From Spirochaetaceae bacterium (GTDB lineage Bacteria; Spirochaetota; Spirochaetia; Treponematales; Breznakiellaceae), in contig JAITRV010000135.1 in assembly GCA_031288215.1 (NCBI GenBank), forward strand, positions 1 to 5,387: DNA of 5,387 nt, written 5' to 3'. The notes beneath the pieces are model-generated. The model was given only the letters and a program-made list of their open reading frames with translations, was not told the origin of the DNA and did no database searches. This document shows, one piece after another, positions 1 through 5,387 of the stretch; positions within the stretch are counted from its first letter, which is position 1; each line of letters starts with the position of its first letter. The translations under genes were made by a program, and so were the position numbers.

Positions 1-24
1 TTGTTGTCTGAAATTCATGCGTTT

Positions 25-50
25 GTCCGTGTTTGTTCGTGTGGTCCGTG
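25..50. repeat. Short-period GTYCGTG repeat at the window edge
   Basis: Three near-identical heptamers, GTCCGTG, GTTCGTG and GTCCGTG, start at 25, 35 and 44, a period of 9-10 bp, and are followed by GTTAAA. Read on the minus strand it becomes an ACCACGGAC / CACGAAC / CACGGAC series. Degenerate arrays of this kind occur between genes in many environmental bacterial genomes and have no agreed function; that statement is from memory. The array lies beyond the 3' end of the gene ending at 169, in non-coding sequence, and may continue left of the window. It is too short and too degenerate for a CRISPR array. Confidence 0.5.
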
Positions 51-125
51 GTTAAATTTCTTTGGATCTATCGAGTCATTGAGAGTAATCAAGGTACCAA
101 GACGATTATCTCATAAAAAAGTATG

Positions 126-151
126 AAAAAAAAGTAAATGCAGGAGCCCTG
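126..151 (-). terminator. Weak candidate terminator after the unknown-function gene
   Basis: Read on the minus strand, 18 bp after the stop codon at 169-171, there is a small hairpin with a 4-bp stem, CAGG/CCTG, around a GCT loop (141-151). Seven bases later comes a run of eight T (133-126), and a second run of six T follows further on. The stem is short and set back from the T tract, so it is weaker than a standard rho-independent terminator. Its position is right for ending transcription of the gene at 169-1695, but the call is tentative. Confidence 0.25.
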
Positions 152-168
152 ATAACCAGCCCCGGCGC

Positions 169-1695
169 TTATACTTCCGGGGGCCGGGAAAAGAACTGCA
201 TCAACTGGATAAAATAATTTATCTGCTTGTAGGCATCGGCGATCCGCTGGCCGATGGGGAGCCGGGACACGGCGCCCAGCTCTTTCCAGTTCATTATCAA
301 TTCATGGGGGCTCTTTTGATAATCCTCCAGGAGGTTCTTCATGTGTTTTCCCACGATGATCAGGTTCTGGGCGGCGGAATTTATCAGCTCCTGGGCTTCC
401 TCGTTGACGGTGGAGATGATGCTGTTGATATAGCGGATCTGGCTCTTATCCCGGTCAATGCGGACCAGGGCGCCCTTGAGCCGCGCCCCGTTGTCGCCCT
501 TATCCGACATGGTCTCGTCCAGGGCCATGATTTCAGGGGCAAGCTCCAGGACCGTATAGAAGCCGTCGGACATTTCCCGGGCTTCGGTCTTGGAGGTCCA
601 TTGCCCCCGGATTAAGAGGATATCGCAGAGTTCCTGGATTTCCTTGCTGAGATAGTCGTCAATGAAGGCGACCAGATAGTTGAGTCCCCGGGCGTATCCG
701 AAGGTTTCCAGGTTCTTTTTCTGGTAGACCTCCCCGCCTTTATCGTTGTAATAGACGAGCCGGACAATATCGGCGGAACCGAAGATATTTTTTGCCAGCA
801 GTTCGATCTGGGCATTCCGCTGGGTGTTGACGATCCGGTTGATGATCCGCTGGATTTCCCCGGCCTTGACCTCAAGCCAGGATTCCACGATCCGTTCATT
901 GGGGACCTTCGGCCGTACGAACCAAATGGGGTTTTTGGTGGTATACTGGGCCATGAGGTCCAGGATATTTGATTTTTTCAAGTCCTTGACGGCCTGTACC
1001 ACGTTACTCCACTCATTCGGGGGGATGAATTCCATCTTGGCGATTTTAAGGATGGTAAAGACGTTTTTCCAATCATCGACCGAATCCAGGGGGTAGGCGA
1101 CGGCCTGAAATTCCTCCAAGTCCTGGATCAGGGGAAAGGCCTTTACCGGGACGAATTTGGGGGGGGTGGAAAAATCCCCTTCAATGAGATTGGGATCGAA
1201 GCGCTTTAATAACTGGTAATAGTTAAAGCCGGTGAACTGGATAAACGTGAGGATGAGGTTATAGCACTGGTCCGCCGCGTTGAGCCGTTTCGGGTCAAAG
1301 TTATGGGAAAGGGTGTAGAGTTCCTCCTTGAGCTGCTTCGCCAGTTCCTTGGGGGCGGTGGTCTTGGCCCGTTCTTCGATGGCCTCCGGTCTCAGCCGCC
1401 GGGAGGTTTCCAGGGCCGGCCGGTCCATAAAGGCCTCTACGGTGATATGTTTTATCCGGGAGAGGTTTTCCGGGTCCTGCACAAAGCTCCGGACCGGAAA
1501 AACGATCTTGTATATATCATAGAAGAAACCGGCCAACGTCGGGTCAAATTCCTCGGTTTTTGCCCGGTAGAATTTCGCGTATTTGTTTTGGGTAATTTCC
1601 CTCATGATCTGCCGCATCAACAGCTTGTTATCCGGATCCCCGTTATTATCCCGGGAAATAAATGAAAATACCTTATCTAAAAGATCCTCCGCCAT
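169..1695 (-). CDS. Protein of unknown function, Treponema DUF5312-like, 508 aa
   Basis: I do not recognise a biochemical function. The protein resembles the spirochaetal family annotated as DUF5312; this is from memory and moderately uncertain. The ATG at 1695 is chosen as start because GGGGAG sits five bases upstream; a TTG seven codons earlier lies upstream of that ribosome-binding site. There is no signal peptide and no convincing membrane segment, so the product is probably cytosolic. It looks largely helical: an N-terminal helical part (about 1-90) rich in aromatic residues, a charged Lys/Glu linker (about 95-130), and a C-terminal region (about 415-456) of long amphipathic helix that could form a coiled coil. 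No nucleotide-binding, metal-binding or catalytic motif stands out. It has its own promoter (1743-1771), is separated from the M20 gene by 123 bp, and is lower in GC than the upstream genes. The ORF is intact, so it is probably expressed as its own unit. Confidence 0.85.
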   Translation of the reverse strand: MAEDLLDKVFSFISRDNNGDPDNKLLMRQIMREITQNKYAKFYRAKTEEFDPTLAGFFYDIYKIVFPVRSFVQDPENLSRIKHITVEAFMDRPALETSRRLRPEAIEERAKTTAPKELAKQLKEELYTLSHNFDPKRLNAADQCYNLILTFIQFTGFNYYQLLKRFDPNLIEGDFSTPPKFVPVKAFPLIQDLEEFQAVAYPLDSVDDWKNVFTILKIAKMEFIPPNEWSNVVQAVKDLKKSNILDLMAQYTTKNPIWFVRPKVPNERIVESWLEVKAGEIQRIINRIVNTQRNAQIELLAKNIFGSADIVRLVYYNDKGGEVYQKKNLETFGYARGLNYLVAFIDDYLSKEIQELCDILLIRGQWTSKTEAREMSDGFYTVLELAPEIMALDETMSDKGDNGARLKGALVRIDRDKSQIRYINSIISTVNEEAQELINSAAQNLIIVGKHMKNLLEDYQKSPHELIMNWKELGAVSRLPIGQRIADAYKQINYFIQLMQFFSRPPEV

Positions 1696-1700
1696 AGCAA

Positions 1701-1706
1701 CTCCCC
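1701..1706 (-). promoter_or_regulatory. Ribosome binding site that sets the start at 1695
   Basis: GGGGAG on the minus strand, five bases before the ATG at 1695. It decides between this ATG (MAEDLLDKV...) and the TTG seven codons upstream, which would place the Shine-Dalgarno inside the coding region. Confidence 0.8.
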
Positions 1707-1742
1707 ATTGAATCAAAATGAGCGACAGCCCATATTTTATAT

Positions 1743-1771
1743 AATATAGATTCTTTTCTTAAAATAAGCAA
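1743..1771 (-). promoter_or_regulatory. Sigma-70-like promoter of the unknown-function gene
   Basis: On the minus strand a -35-like TTGCTT (1766-1771) is followed after exactly 17 bases by TATATT (1743-1748), five of six matches to TATAAT. The surrounding sequence is very AT-rich in an otherwise GC-rich window. Transcription would begin near 1735, giving a leader of about 40 nt that contains the ribosome-binding site at 1701-1706. The gap between the M20 stop and this promoter (about 1772-1818) shows no clear hairpin terminator, so read-through from upstream is possible. Confidence 0.6.
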
Positions 1772-1818
1772 GAGAACACCCAGCCGCCCGCAACGTCATG
1801 AAGTTTTTCCCTAACGGT

Positions 1819-3075
1819 TCAGCCGGAGGCCATCAAGAGGGCCATGACCTTGGCGTCTCCCAGGATATTGGCCAGGACCGTGTACTCGTTGGGCTGATGG
1901 GCGCTTTCGTCCATGCGGCTCCACACCACCGCGTCTATCCCCGCGTTGCGGAGATAGGCCCCGACGGTCCCCCCGCCGATGCCGACGGGCCGGGTCTCCA
2001 CGGCGTAGACCTCCCGGACCGCCCGGGAGAGGAGGCCCACCAGGGGGGAGTCCGCCGCCGTGGGCTTGGATTGGATCGCCTGGGGAAGGGTATAGCCGAT
2101 GGTCACCCCATAGCGGGCCTCCACCCCGGCCTTGATCCGGTCGATCTCCTCCCGGACCTCCTGAATGGAGTACCGGGGGAGGACCCGCATGTCCATGTAG
2201 AACACGTCTTCCCCGGGAATGGTGTTGATATTGGGAACGTTGGCCTCTTTTTTGGTGGGCTGAAAGGTGGAATAATCCGGCTCGAAAAGGGGGTCCCGGC
2301 CGGAGAATCGCTTTGAAAGGCCGTCATGGAGCCGCACCGCCAGATCCGCGGCGGCCAGGTGGGCGTTGATCCCCTGATCGGGCCGGGAGCCGTGGGCCTG
2401 GACGCCGGTAGTGGTGAACCGGGCCCAGAGGAGGTTCTTTTCGGCGATCTCGATGGTTTCCCCCCGGCGGTCCCCGCCGTCGGGGATGAGGACCAGGTCA
2501 TCCTCCCGGAAGATGGCGGGGATGGTCTTCCCCTGATGCTTGAGGAGCCAGTCTATCCCGTAGCGGCTGCCGTTTTCCTCGTCCGCCGCAAAGAGGAGTT
2601 TGACCGTATGGGCCGGCGTCATGCCCCGGGACAGGAGGGCCAGGGCCGCAAGCACGGAGGAACAGAGCCCCTGCTGGTTATCCTCCACCCCCCGGCCGAT
2701 GAGAACGGGGCCCTGGGGGCCGTCGTCCCGGCGGATCACCTGCCAGGGATCGCTTTTCCACAGGGAGGCTTCCCCGGGGGGCACCACGTCCAGGTGGCTC
2801 ATGATCCACAGCCGCCGCTCGTCGCTCCTGCCGGGGATGGTGGCGATGAGGTTGGGCCTCACCCCCTCCCGGGCCCGCTCGTCCGGGGCGTCGTAGCGTT
2901 CCAGGCGGGTGATCCCCCGGCTTTGAAGCCACCCTTCGAGGAAGCGGCATTTCTCCCACTCCCCTTCCCCCCCGCTGTCCGGGGAGATCGCGGGCCGCCG
3001 GGTCAGTTCCGTCTCCAGTTCCACCACGAGATCAACGCTTTTATCAATAAAATCGAATAGTTCTTCCCTGTCCAT
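1819..3075 (-). CDS. M20-family zinc metallopeptidase / amidohydrolase (ArgE/DapE superfamily), 418 aa
   Basis: This is a di-zinc hydrolase of the M20 superfamily, which removes acyl groups from amino acids or cleaves dipeptides in the cytosol. The full metal site is visible: His94 and Asp96 in SHLDVVPPGE, bridging Asp132 in GRGVEDNQQG, general base Glu166 and metal ligand Glu167 in AADEENGS, Asp199 in IPDGG, and His393 in DESAHQPNEY. The inserted dimerisation domain spans about 213-325 and has His228 in GVQAHGSRPDQG, the residue that in family members reaches the partner active site. The length is normal and there is no signal peptide. The ATG at 3075 has AGGAG six bases upstream, overlapping the galE stop, so translation is probably coupled to galE. 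The substrate cannot be read from sequence. A DapE role in diaminopimelate synthesis is doubtful if the host is a treponeme, whose peptidoglycan is reported to use ornithine. An acetylornithine deacetylase, aminoacylase or dipeptidase role remains possible. Confidence 0.9.
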   Translation of the reverse strand: MDREELFDFIDKSVDLVVELETELTRRPAISPDSGGEGEWEKCRFLEGWLQSRGITRLERYDAPDERAREGVRPNLIATIPGRSDERRLWIMSHLDVVPPGEASLWKSDPWQVIRRDDGPQGPVLIGRGVEDNQQGLCSSVLAALALLSRGMTPAHTVKLLFAADEENGSRYGIDWLLKHQGKTIPAIFREDDLVLIPDGGDRRGETIEIAEKNLLWARFTTTGVQAHGSRPDQGINAHLAAADLAVRLHDGLSKRFSGRDPLFEPDYSTFQPTKKEANVPNINTIPGEDVFYMDMRVLPRYSIQEVREEIDRIKAGVEARYGVTIGYTLPQAIQSKPTAADSPLVGLLSRAVREVYAVETRPVGIGGGTVGAYLRNAGIDAVVWSRMDESAHQPNEYTVLANILGDAKVMALLMASG

Positions 3076-3081
3076 TTTCGT

Positions 3082-3086
3082 CTCCT
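3082..3086 (-). promoter_or_regulatory. Ribosome binding site of the M20 gene, overlapping the galE stop
   Basis: AGGAG on the minus strand, six bases (ACGAAA) before the ATG at 3075. It overlaps the galE TAG stop at 3085-3087, an arrangement typical of translational coupling. Confidence 0.8.
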
Positions 3087-4071
3087 ATTTTGCCTTCCGG
3101 TACGCATCCCAGGTGGTTTTGATCAAGGTCTCACGGTCCGATTCCCGGGCGGTCCAGCCGAGGAGTTCCCGGGCCAGGGCGGAGGACGCGGTGAGTTTCG
3201 CCGGGTCCCCGGGACGGCGGTCCATGATCCGGGCGGGGATGGGTTTGCCGCTGATCCGCCGGGCGGTTTCGAGGATTTCCAGCACCGAAAGGCCGGTTTC
3301 GCTCCCCAGGTTGACCACCAGGCTCCGGTCCTCCCGGCGGATATAGTCCAGGGCCGCCGCGTGGCCCCGGGCGAGGTCGCTCACATGGATATAGTCCCGA
3401 AGGCCGGTCCCGTCGGGGGTGTCGTAATCGTTCCCGAAGATCCCCACCTCCTCCCGAATCCCGCAGGCGGCCTCCATGATCACCGGGATGAGGTTGGCCG
3501 GGTTCTGTTCCAGCCCGGCGATCCGGCCCCGCGCGTCGTAGCCCGCGGCGTTAAAGTAGCGCAGGCTGGCGAAGCGGATTCCCCGGAGCTTCTCGTACCA
3601 CTCCAGGAAGCGCTCGATCTCCCGTTTGGTAAAGCCGTAGTAGTTTTCCGGCCGGGCCGGGTGTTTTTCGTCCACCGGCAGGTACGCCGGCTCCCCGTAG
3701 ACCGCGGCGCTGGAAGAAAAGACCAGATACCGGATCCCCGCTTCCGACGCGGCATTGAGGATGTTGATGGTCCCGCTGATGTTGTTCACCGAGTATTTTT
3801 CCGGCTCCACCATGGATTCCCCCGCGGCCTTGAAGGCCGCCAGGTGAATGACCGCGTCAAAGGCTGGTCCGGCTCCCCCTCCCCGGGCGGCCCGGAGGAG
3901 GGCCGAATAATCCAGGATGTCCCCGTGGATAAAGGCCGCCTCGGGGAAGAGGTTTTCCCGGAGGCCGCTGGAAAGGTTATCGAATACGGTGACCCGCTGC
4001 CCCTGGTCGAGAAACTCCCGGGCCACATGGCTCCCGATATATCCGGCGCCGCCTACGATCAGTATATTCAT
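3085..4071 (-). CDS. galE: UDP-glucose 4-epimerase, 328 aa
   Basis: This cytosolic NAD-dependent short-chain dehydrogenase/reductase interconverts UDP-glucose and UDP-galactose, supplying galactose for glycans or feeding the Leloir pathway. The Rossmann motif GGAGYIG is at residues 7-13 and Asp31 (FDNLSSG) fits the NAD-binding acidic residue. The catalytic set is complete: SSS at 119-121, then Tyr145 and Lys149 in YYGFTK. RYFNAAG (Asn174) and the strongly conserved FGNDYDTPDGTGLRDYIHV (about 212-230) are GalE hallmarks. Arg286 and Asp289 in RRPGD match substrate-binding positions. The residue aligned with E. coli Tyr299 is Leu293, which may widen substrate range. The start is set at 4071 because the Rossmann fold begins there. 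An in-frame ATG 27 codons upstream would overlap the ATPase gene and add residues unlike the family. No Shine-Dalgarno precedes 4071; instead a -10-like box ends six bases before the ATG. The gene sits 35 bp after the ATPase gene and 9 bp before the M20 gene. Confidence 0.95.
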   Translation of the reverse strand: MNILIVGGAGYIGSHVAREFLDQGQRVTVFDNLSSGLRENLFPEAAFIHGDILDYSALLRAARGGGAGPAFDAVIHLAAFKAAGESMVEPEKYSVNNISGTINILNAASEAGIRYLVFSSSAAVYGEPAYLPVDEKHPARPENYYGFTKREIERFLEWYEKLRGIRFASLRYFNAAGYDARGRIAGLEQNPANLIPVIMEAACGIREEVGIFGNDYDTPDGTGLRDYIHVSDLARGHAAALDYIRREDRSLVVNLGSETGLSVLEILETARRISGKPIPARIMDRRPGDPAKLTASSALARELLGWTARESDRETLIKTTWDAYRKAK

Positions 4072-4076
4072 GGGAA

Positions 4077-4086
4077 CAGTATACTG
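4077..4086. repeat. Perfect 10-bp palindrome CAGTATACTG before galE
   Basis: CAGTATACTG reads identically on both strands, lies five bases before the galE ATG (4072-4076 intervene) and overlaps the proposed -10 box. It could be a half-length operator or simply a chance consequence of the TATACT box. Symmetry does not extend beyond ten bases. Confidence 0.35.
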
Positions 4087-4106
4087 AAAAAGGCCGGGCT
4101 GTACAA
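4078..4106 (-). promoter_or_regulatory. Putative galE promoter giving a leaderless mRNA
   Basis: Within the 35-bp gap between the ATPase stop and galE, the minus strand shows TTGTAC (4101-4106), exactly 17 bases, then TATACT (4078-4083; five of six matches to TATAAT). Six bases (GTTCCC) separate this -10 box from the A of the galE ATG, so a start seven bases after the box would fall on that A. No Shine-Dalgarno is present. The -35 match is poor (TTG only), so the promoter is a hypothesis; galE could also be translated from the upstream operon transcript. Confidence 0.4.
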
Positions 4107-5171
4107 CTAAGAGGGAAGCACAAACCGGATGAGCCCCTGATCCAGCCGCCATTTCACGGGGCTGTTTTTCGGGGGAAGCTCCGTCCGCAGGCCCCCGGAG
4201 GCTTGCAGCGGGATTCCTCCGGGGGCTTCCGCCTCCAGGATCACCCGTTCCCCTTCAAACACCCCCTGCTTAAAAAGGACGCTCATCAGGACCGGGTTTT
4301 CAGCTTCCCCCGCGGGGCCGCGGGCGGGCGAAAGGGCGTCCCGGGGAATAAAGATCAGGGGTTTTTCGGGGTTATAGGTTTCCCCCCGCTTTACCAGGAG
4401 CGGTCCCAAGGGCGAGACGATACTCCGTCCTTCGGGGGTCTCCCCGGTGACGGTACAGGGGAACACCGATCCGGCCCCGAAGAACCGGGCGCCGAATTCG
4501 GTTTTGGGGGCAAGGAACAGTTCCCGGGCCGAACCGGTCTCCAGAATCCGGCCGGCGGACATGAGGGCGATCCGGTCCCCCAGGACCGCCGCTTCTTCCC
4601 GGTCATGGGTCACAAAGATCCGGGGCGCCGGGCTTTTGGCGCCGATTTCCCGGAATTCCTTCCGCAGTTCCCGCCGCAGGGGGGCGTCCAGGCTGGAAAA
4701 GGGCTCGTCCAGCAGCAGGGCCTTGGGTTCCGTGGCCAGGGCCCGGGCTATGGCCACCCGCTGCCGTTCCCCGCCGGAGAGGGTATGGACCCGCCGTTTC
4801 GCGTATCCCGAAAGGCGGACGGTTTTCAGGGCATCCTCGACCATGTTCCGCCGTTTCCCGCGGGATATTCCCCGGATAAAGGGGCCATATCCGACATTGT
4901 TTCCTACATTTAAGTGGGGAAAAAGCGCTAAATCCTGAAAAACTACTGAAACGTTTCGTTTCCAGGAGGGGAGTTGATGCACCGGTTTTCCGTCAAGGAG
5001 GATGCTCCCCGCGTCTTCTTCAACAAACCCGGCGATCAGGTTGAGGACCGTGGTTTTGCCGCACCCCGAAGGGCCGGCCAGGACCAGGGTCTCCCCGTCG
5101 GCCACAAAAAAATCAACATCCACCACAAAGCCGCCGTACCGTTTTTGCAATCCCCTTATATTAAGTGCCAT
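4107..5171 (-). CDS. ABC importer ATP-binding subunit (Fe3+/thiamine/polyamine class), 354 aa
   Basis: This is the cytosolic ATPase that powers a binding-protein-dependent importer. All nucleotide-binding motifs are intact: A-loop aromatic Tyr12, Walker A GPSGCGKTT (33-41), Q-loop Gln79 in VVFQD, signature LSGGERQ (131-137), Walker B LLLDEP (Asp155, Glu156), D-loop SSLD (159-162) and switch His189 in VTHD. The ALFPHL segment and the roughly 120-residue C-terminal extension (about 235-354) place it with the PotA/FbpC/CysA-like importers, whose extra domain is TOBE-like. E. coli ThiQ lacks such an extension. The extension is divergent and I see no clear substrate clue in it. The ATG at 5171 has AGGAG five bases upstream and overlaps the end of the permease gene by 11 bp, so the two subunits are probably translated together. 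Substrate is unassigned: iron(III), thiamine and polyamine are all possible. The solute-binding protein gene is expected further upstream, outside the window. Confidence 0.9.
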   Translation of the reverse strand: MALNIRGLQKRYGGFVVDVDFFVADGETLVLAGPSGCGKTTVLNLIAGFVEEDAGSILLDGKPVHQLPSWKRNVSVVFQDLALFPHLNVGNNVGYGPFIRGISRGKRRNMVEDALKTVRLSGYAKRRVHTLSGGERQRVAIARALATEPKALLLDEPFSSLDAPLRRELRKEFREIGAKSPAPRIFVTHDREEAAVLGDRIALMSAGRILETGSARELFLAPKTEFGARFFGAGSVFPCTVTGETPEGRSIVSPLGPLLVKRGETYNPEKPLIFIPRDALSPARGPAGEAENPVLMSVLFKQGVFEGERVILEAEAPGGIPLQASGGLRTELPPKNSPVKWRLDQGLIRFVLPS

Positions 5172-5387
5172 GGACGCTCCTTTTGGCCCCCGCCTCCGAT
5201 AAAAGAAAGGCCCCGGCGCAGCATGCCATCAACAGGGTCCCCGCGGCGCAGGCCGTACCGTACCGGTATGCGCCGGCGGCCCGGTACACGAGGAGGGGCA
5301 GGGTTTCCCAGCCCTCAAGCCCCAGCATGAGGACCGCGTTGAGTTCCCCCAGGCTTATGGCCGCGGAAAAGGCCCAGGCGGACCGGA
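5161..5387 (-). CDS. ABC transporter permease, C-terminal fragment (74 codons in window)
   Basis: Reading the minus strand in from the right edge gives an open frame that starts outside the window and ends at TAA (5161-5163). The visible 74 residues contain a hydrophobic segment with the motif FSAAISLGELNAVLML, then a loop ETLPLLVYRAAGAYRYG, then a last membrane helix (about residues 43-62), ending in a short charged tail. This pattern matches the end of the binding-protein-dependent permease domain found in FbpB/ThiP-type proteins, where it follows the EAA loop; the EAA loop itself would lie outside the window. The product would be the inner-membrane channel subunit of the importer. Its stop codon lies inside the start of the ATPase gene (11-bp overlap), strong evidence that the two form one transporter. 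The gene is cut only by the window edge; there is no sign of a frameshift. Confidence 0.8.
   Translation of the reverse strand, partial: RSAWAFSAAISLGELNAVLMLGLEGWETLPLLVYRAAGAYRYGTACAAGTLLMACCAGAFLLSEAGAKRSVHGT
5177..5181 (-). promoter_or_regulatory. Ribosome binding site of the ATPase gene, inside the permease gene
   Basis: AGGAG on the minus strand, five bases (CGTCC) before the ATG at 5171. It lies within the last codons of the permease gene, consistent with coupled translation. Confidence 0.8.

Noticed and set aside
1..60. CRISPR array at the left edge
   Set aside because: The repeated unit is only seven bases at a 9-10-bp period with no spacers of 30 bp or more.
52..140. Minus-strand promoter directed at a gene left of the window (GATAAT near 107-112)
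   Set aside because: The -10-like box has no convincing -35 at 16-18 bases, only T runs, and no start codon can be seen in the window.
1696..1716. TTG start seven codons upstream for the unknown-function gene
   Set aside because: The good GGGGAG site lies between the TTG and the ATG and is correctly spaced only for the ATG at 1695.
2326..3060. 244-codon plus-strand open frame opposite the M20 gene
   Set aside because: Antisense to a gene with a complete catalytic set; low-complexity Pro/Gly/Ala composition typical of shadow frames.
1819..3075. Naming the M20 gene dapE or argE
   Set aside because: The catalytic residues are common to the whole superfamily and specificity cannot be read from them; diaminopimelate synthesis is also doubtful in a treponeme.
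3361..4110. 249-codon plus-strand open frame opposite galE
   Set aside because: It is antisense to an unmistakable galE, is proline- and glycine-rich, and is an expected by-product of GC-rich coding sequence. No family resemblance.
4072..4152. Longer galE start at 4152 adding 27 residues
   Set aside because: It would overlap the ATPase gene by 46 bp, has no ribosome-binding site, and the extra residues precede a Rossmann motif that normally begins within the first ten residues.
4203..4913. 236-codon plus-strand open frame opposite the ABC ATPase
   Set aside because: Antisense to a fully conserved ATPase; composition is that of a shadow frame and no motif is present.

Overview
The window most likely comes from a spirochaete of the Treponema group, possibly one of the higher-GC termite-gut relatives (Treponematales/Breznakiellaceae). 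The main pointer is the protein at 169-1695, which resembles the Treponema-restricted family of unknown function annotated as DUF5312. This is a recognition from memory, not a search result. The other genes are widespread families and do not fix the taxonomy.

All five recognisable genes lie on the minus strand, so transcription runs from the right end of the window to the left. In transcription order they are: the C-terminal 74 codons of an ABC-importer permease (5161-5387, cut by the window edge); its ATPase (4107-5171, start overlapping the permease stop by 11 bp); a UDP-glucose 4-epimerase, galE (3085-4071, 35 bp further on); and an M20-family metallopeptidase/deacylase (1819-3075, 9 bp after galE). 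The tight spacing suggests one transcription unit. However, a promoter-like sequence in the 35-bp gap before galE may start a separate, leaderless galE-M20 transcript.

After the M20 gene there is an AT-rich gap (1696-1818) carrying a good sigma-70-like promoter and a Shine-Dalgarno sequence. These serve a separate gene for a 508-residue, probably helical cytosolic protein of unknown function (169-1695). This gene is visibly lower in GC than the genes upstream. The last 168 bp hold a weak terminator candidate and, at the window edge, a short-period GTYCGTG repeat that probably continues outside the window.

Functionally, the right part encodes a binding-protein-dependent importer of the iron(III)/thiamine/polyamine class (substrate not determinable here), followed by nucleotide-sugar epimerisation and hydrolysis of an acylated amino acid or dipeptide. 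No obvious biochemical pathway joins these three. I see no mobile element, RNA gene, CRISPR array or defence system. The most open items are the unknown-function gene, the putative leaderless galE start and the edge repeat.
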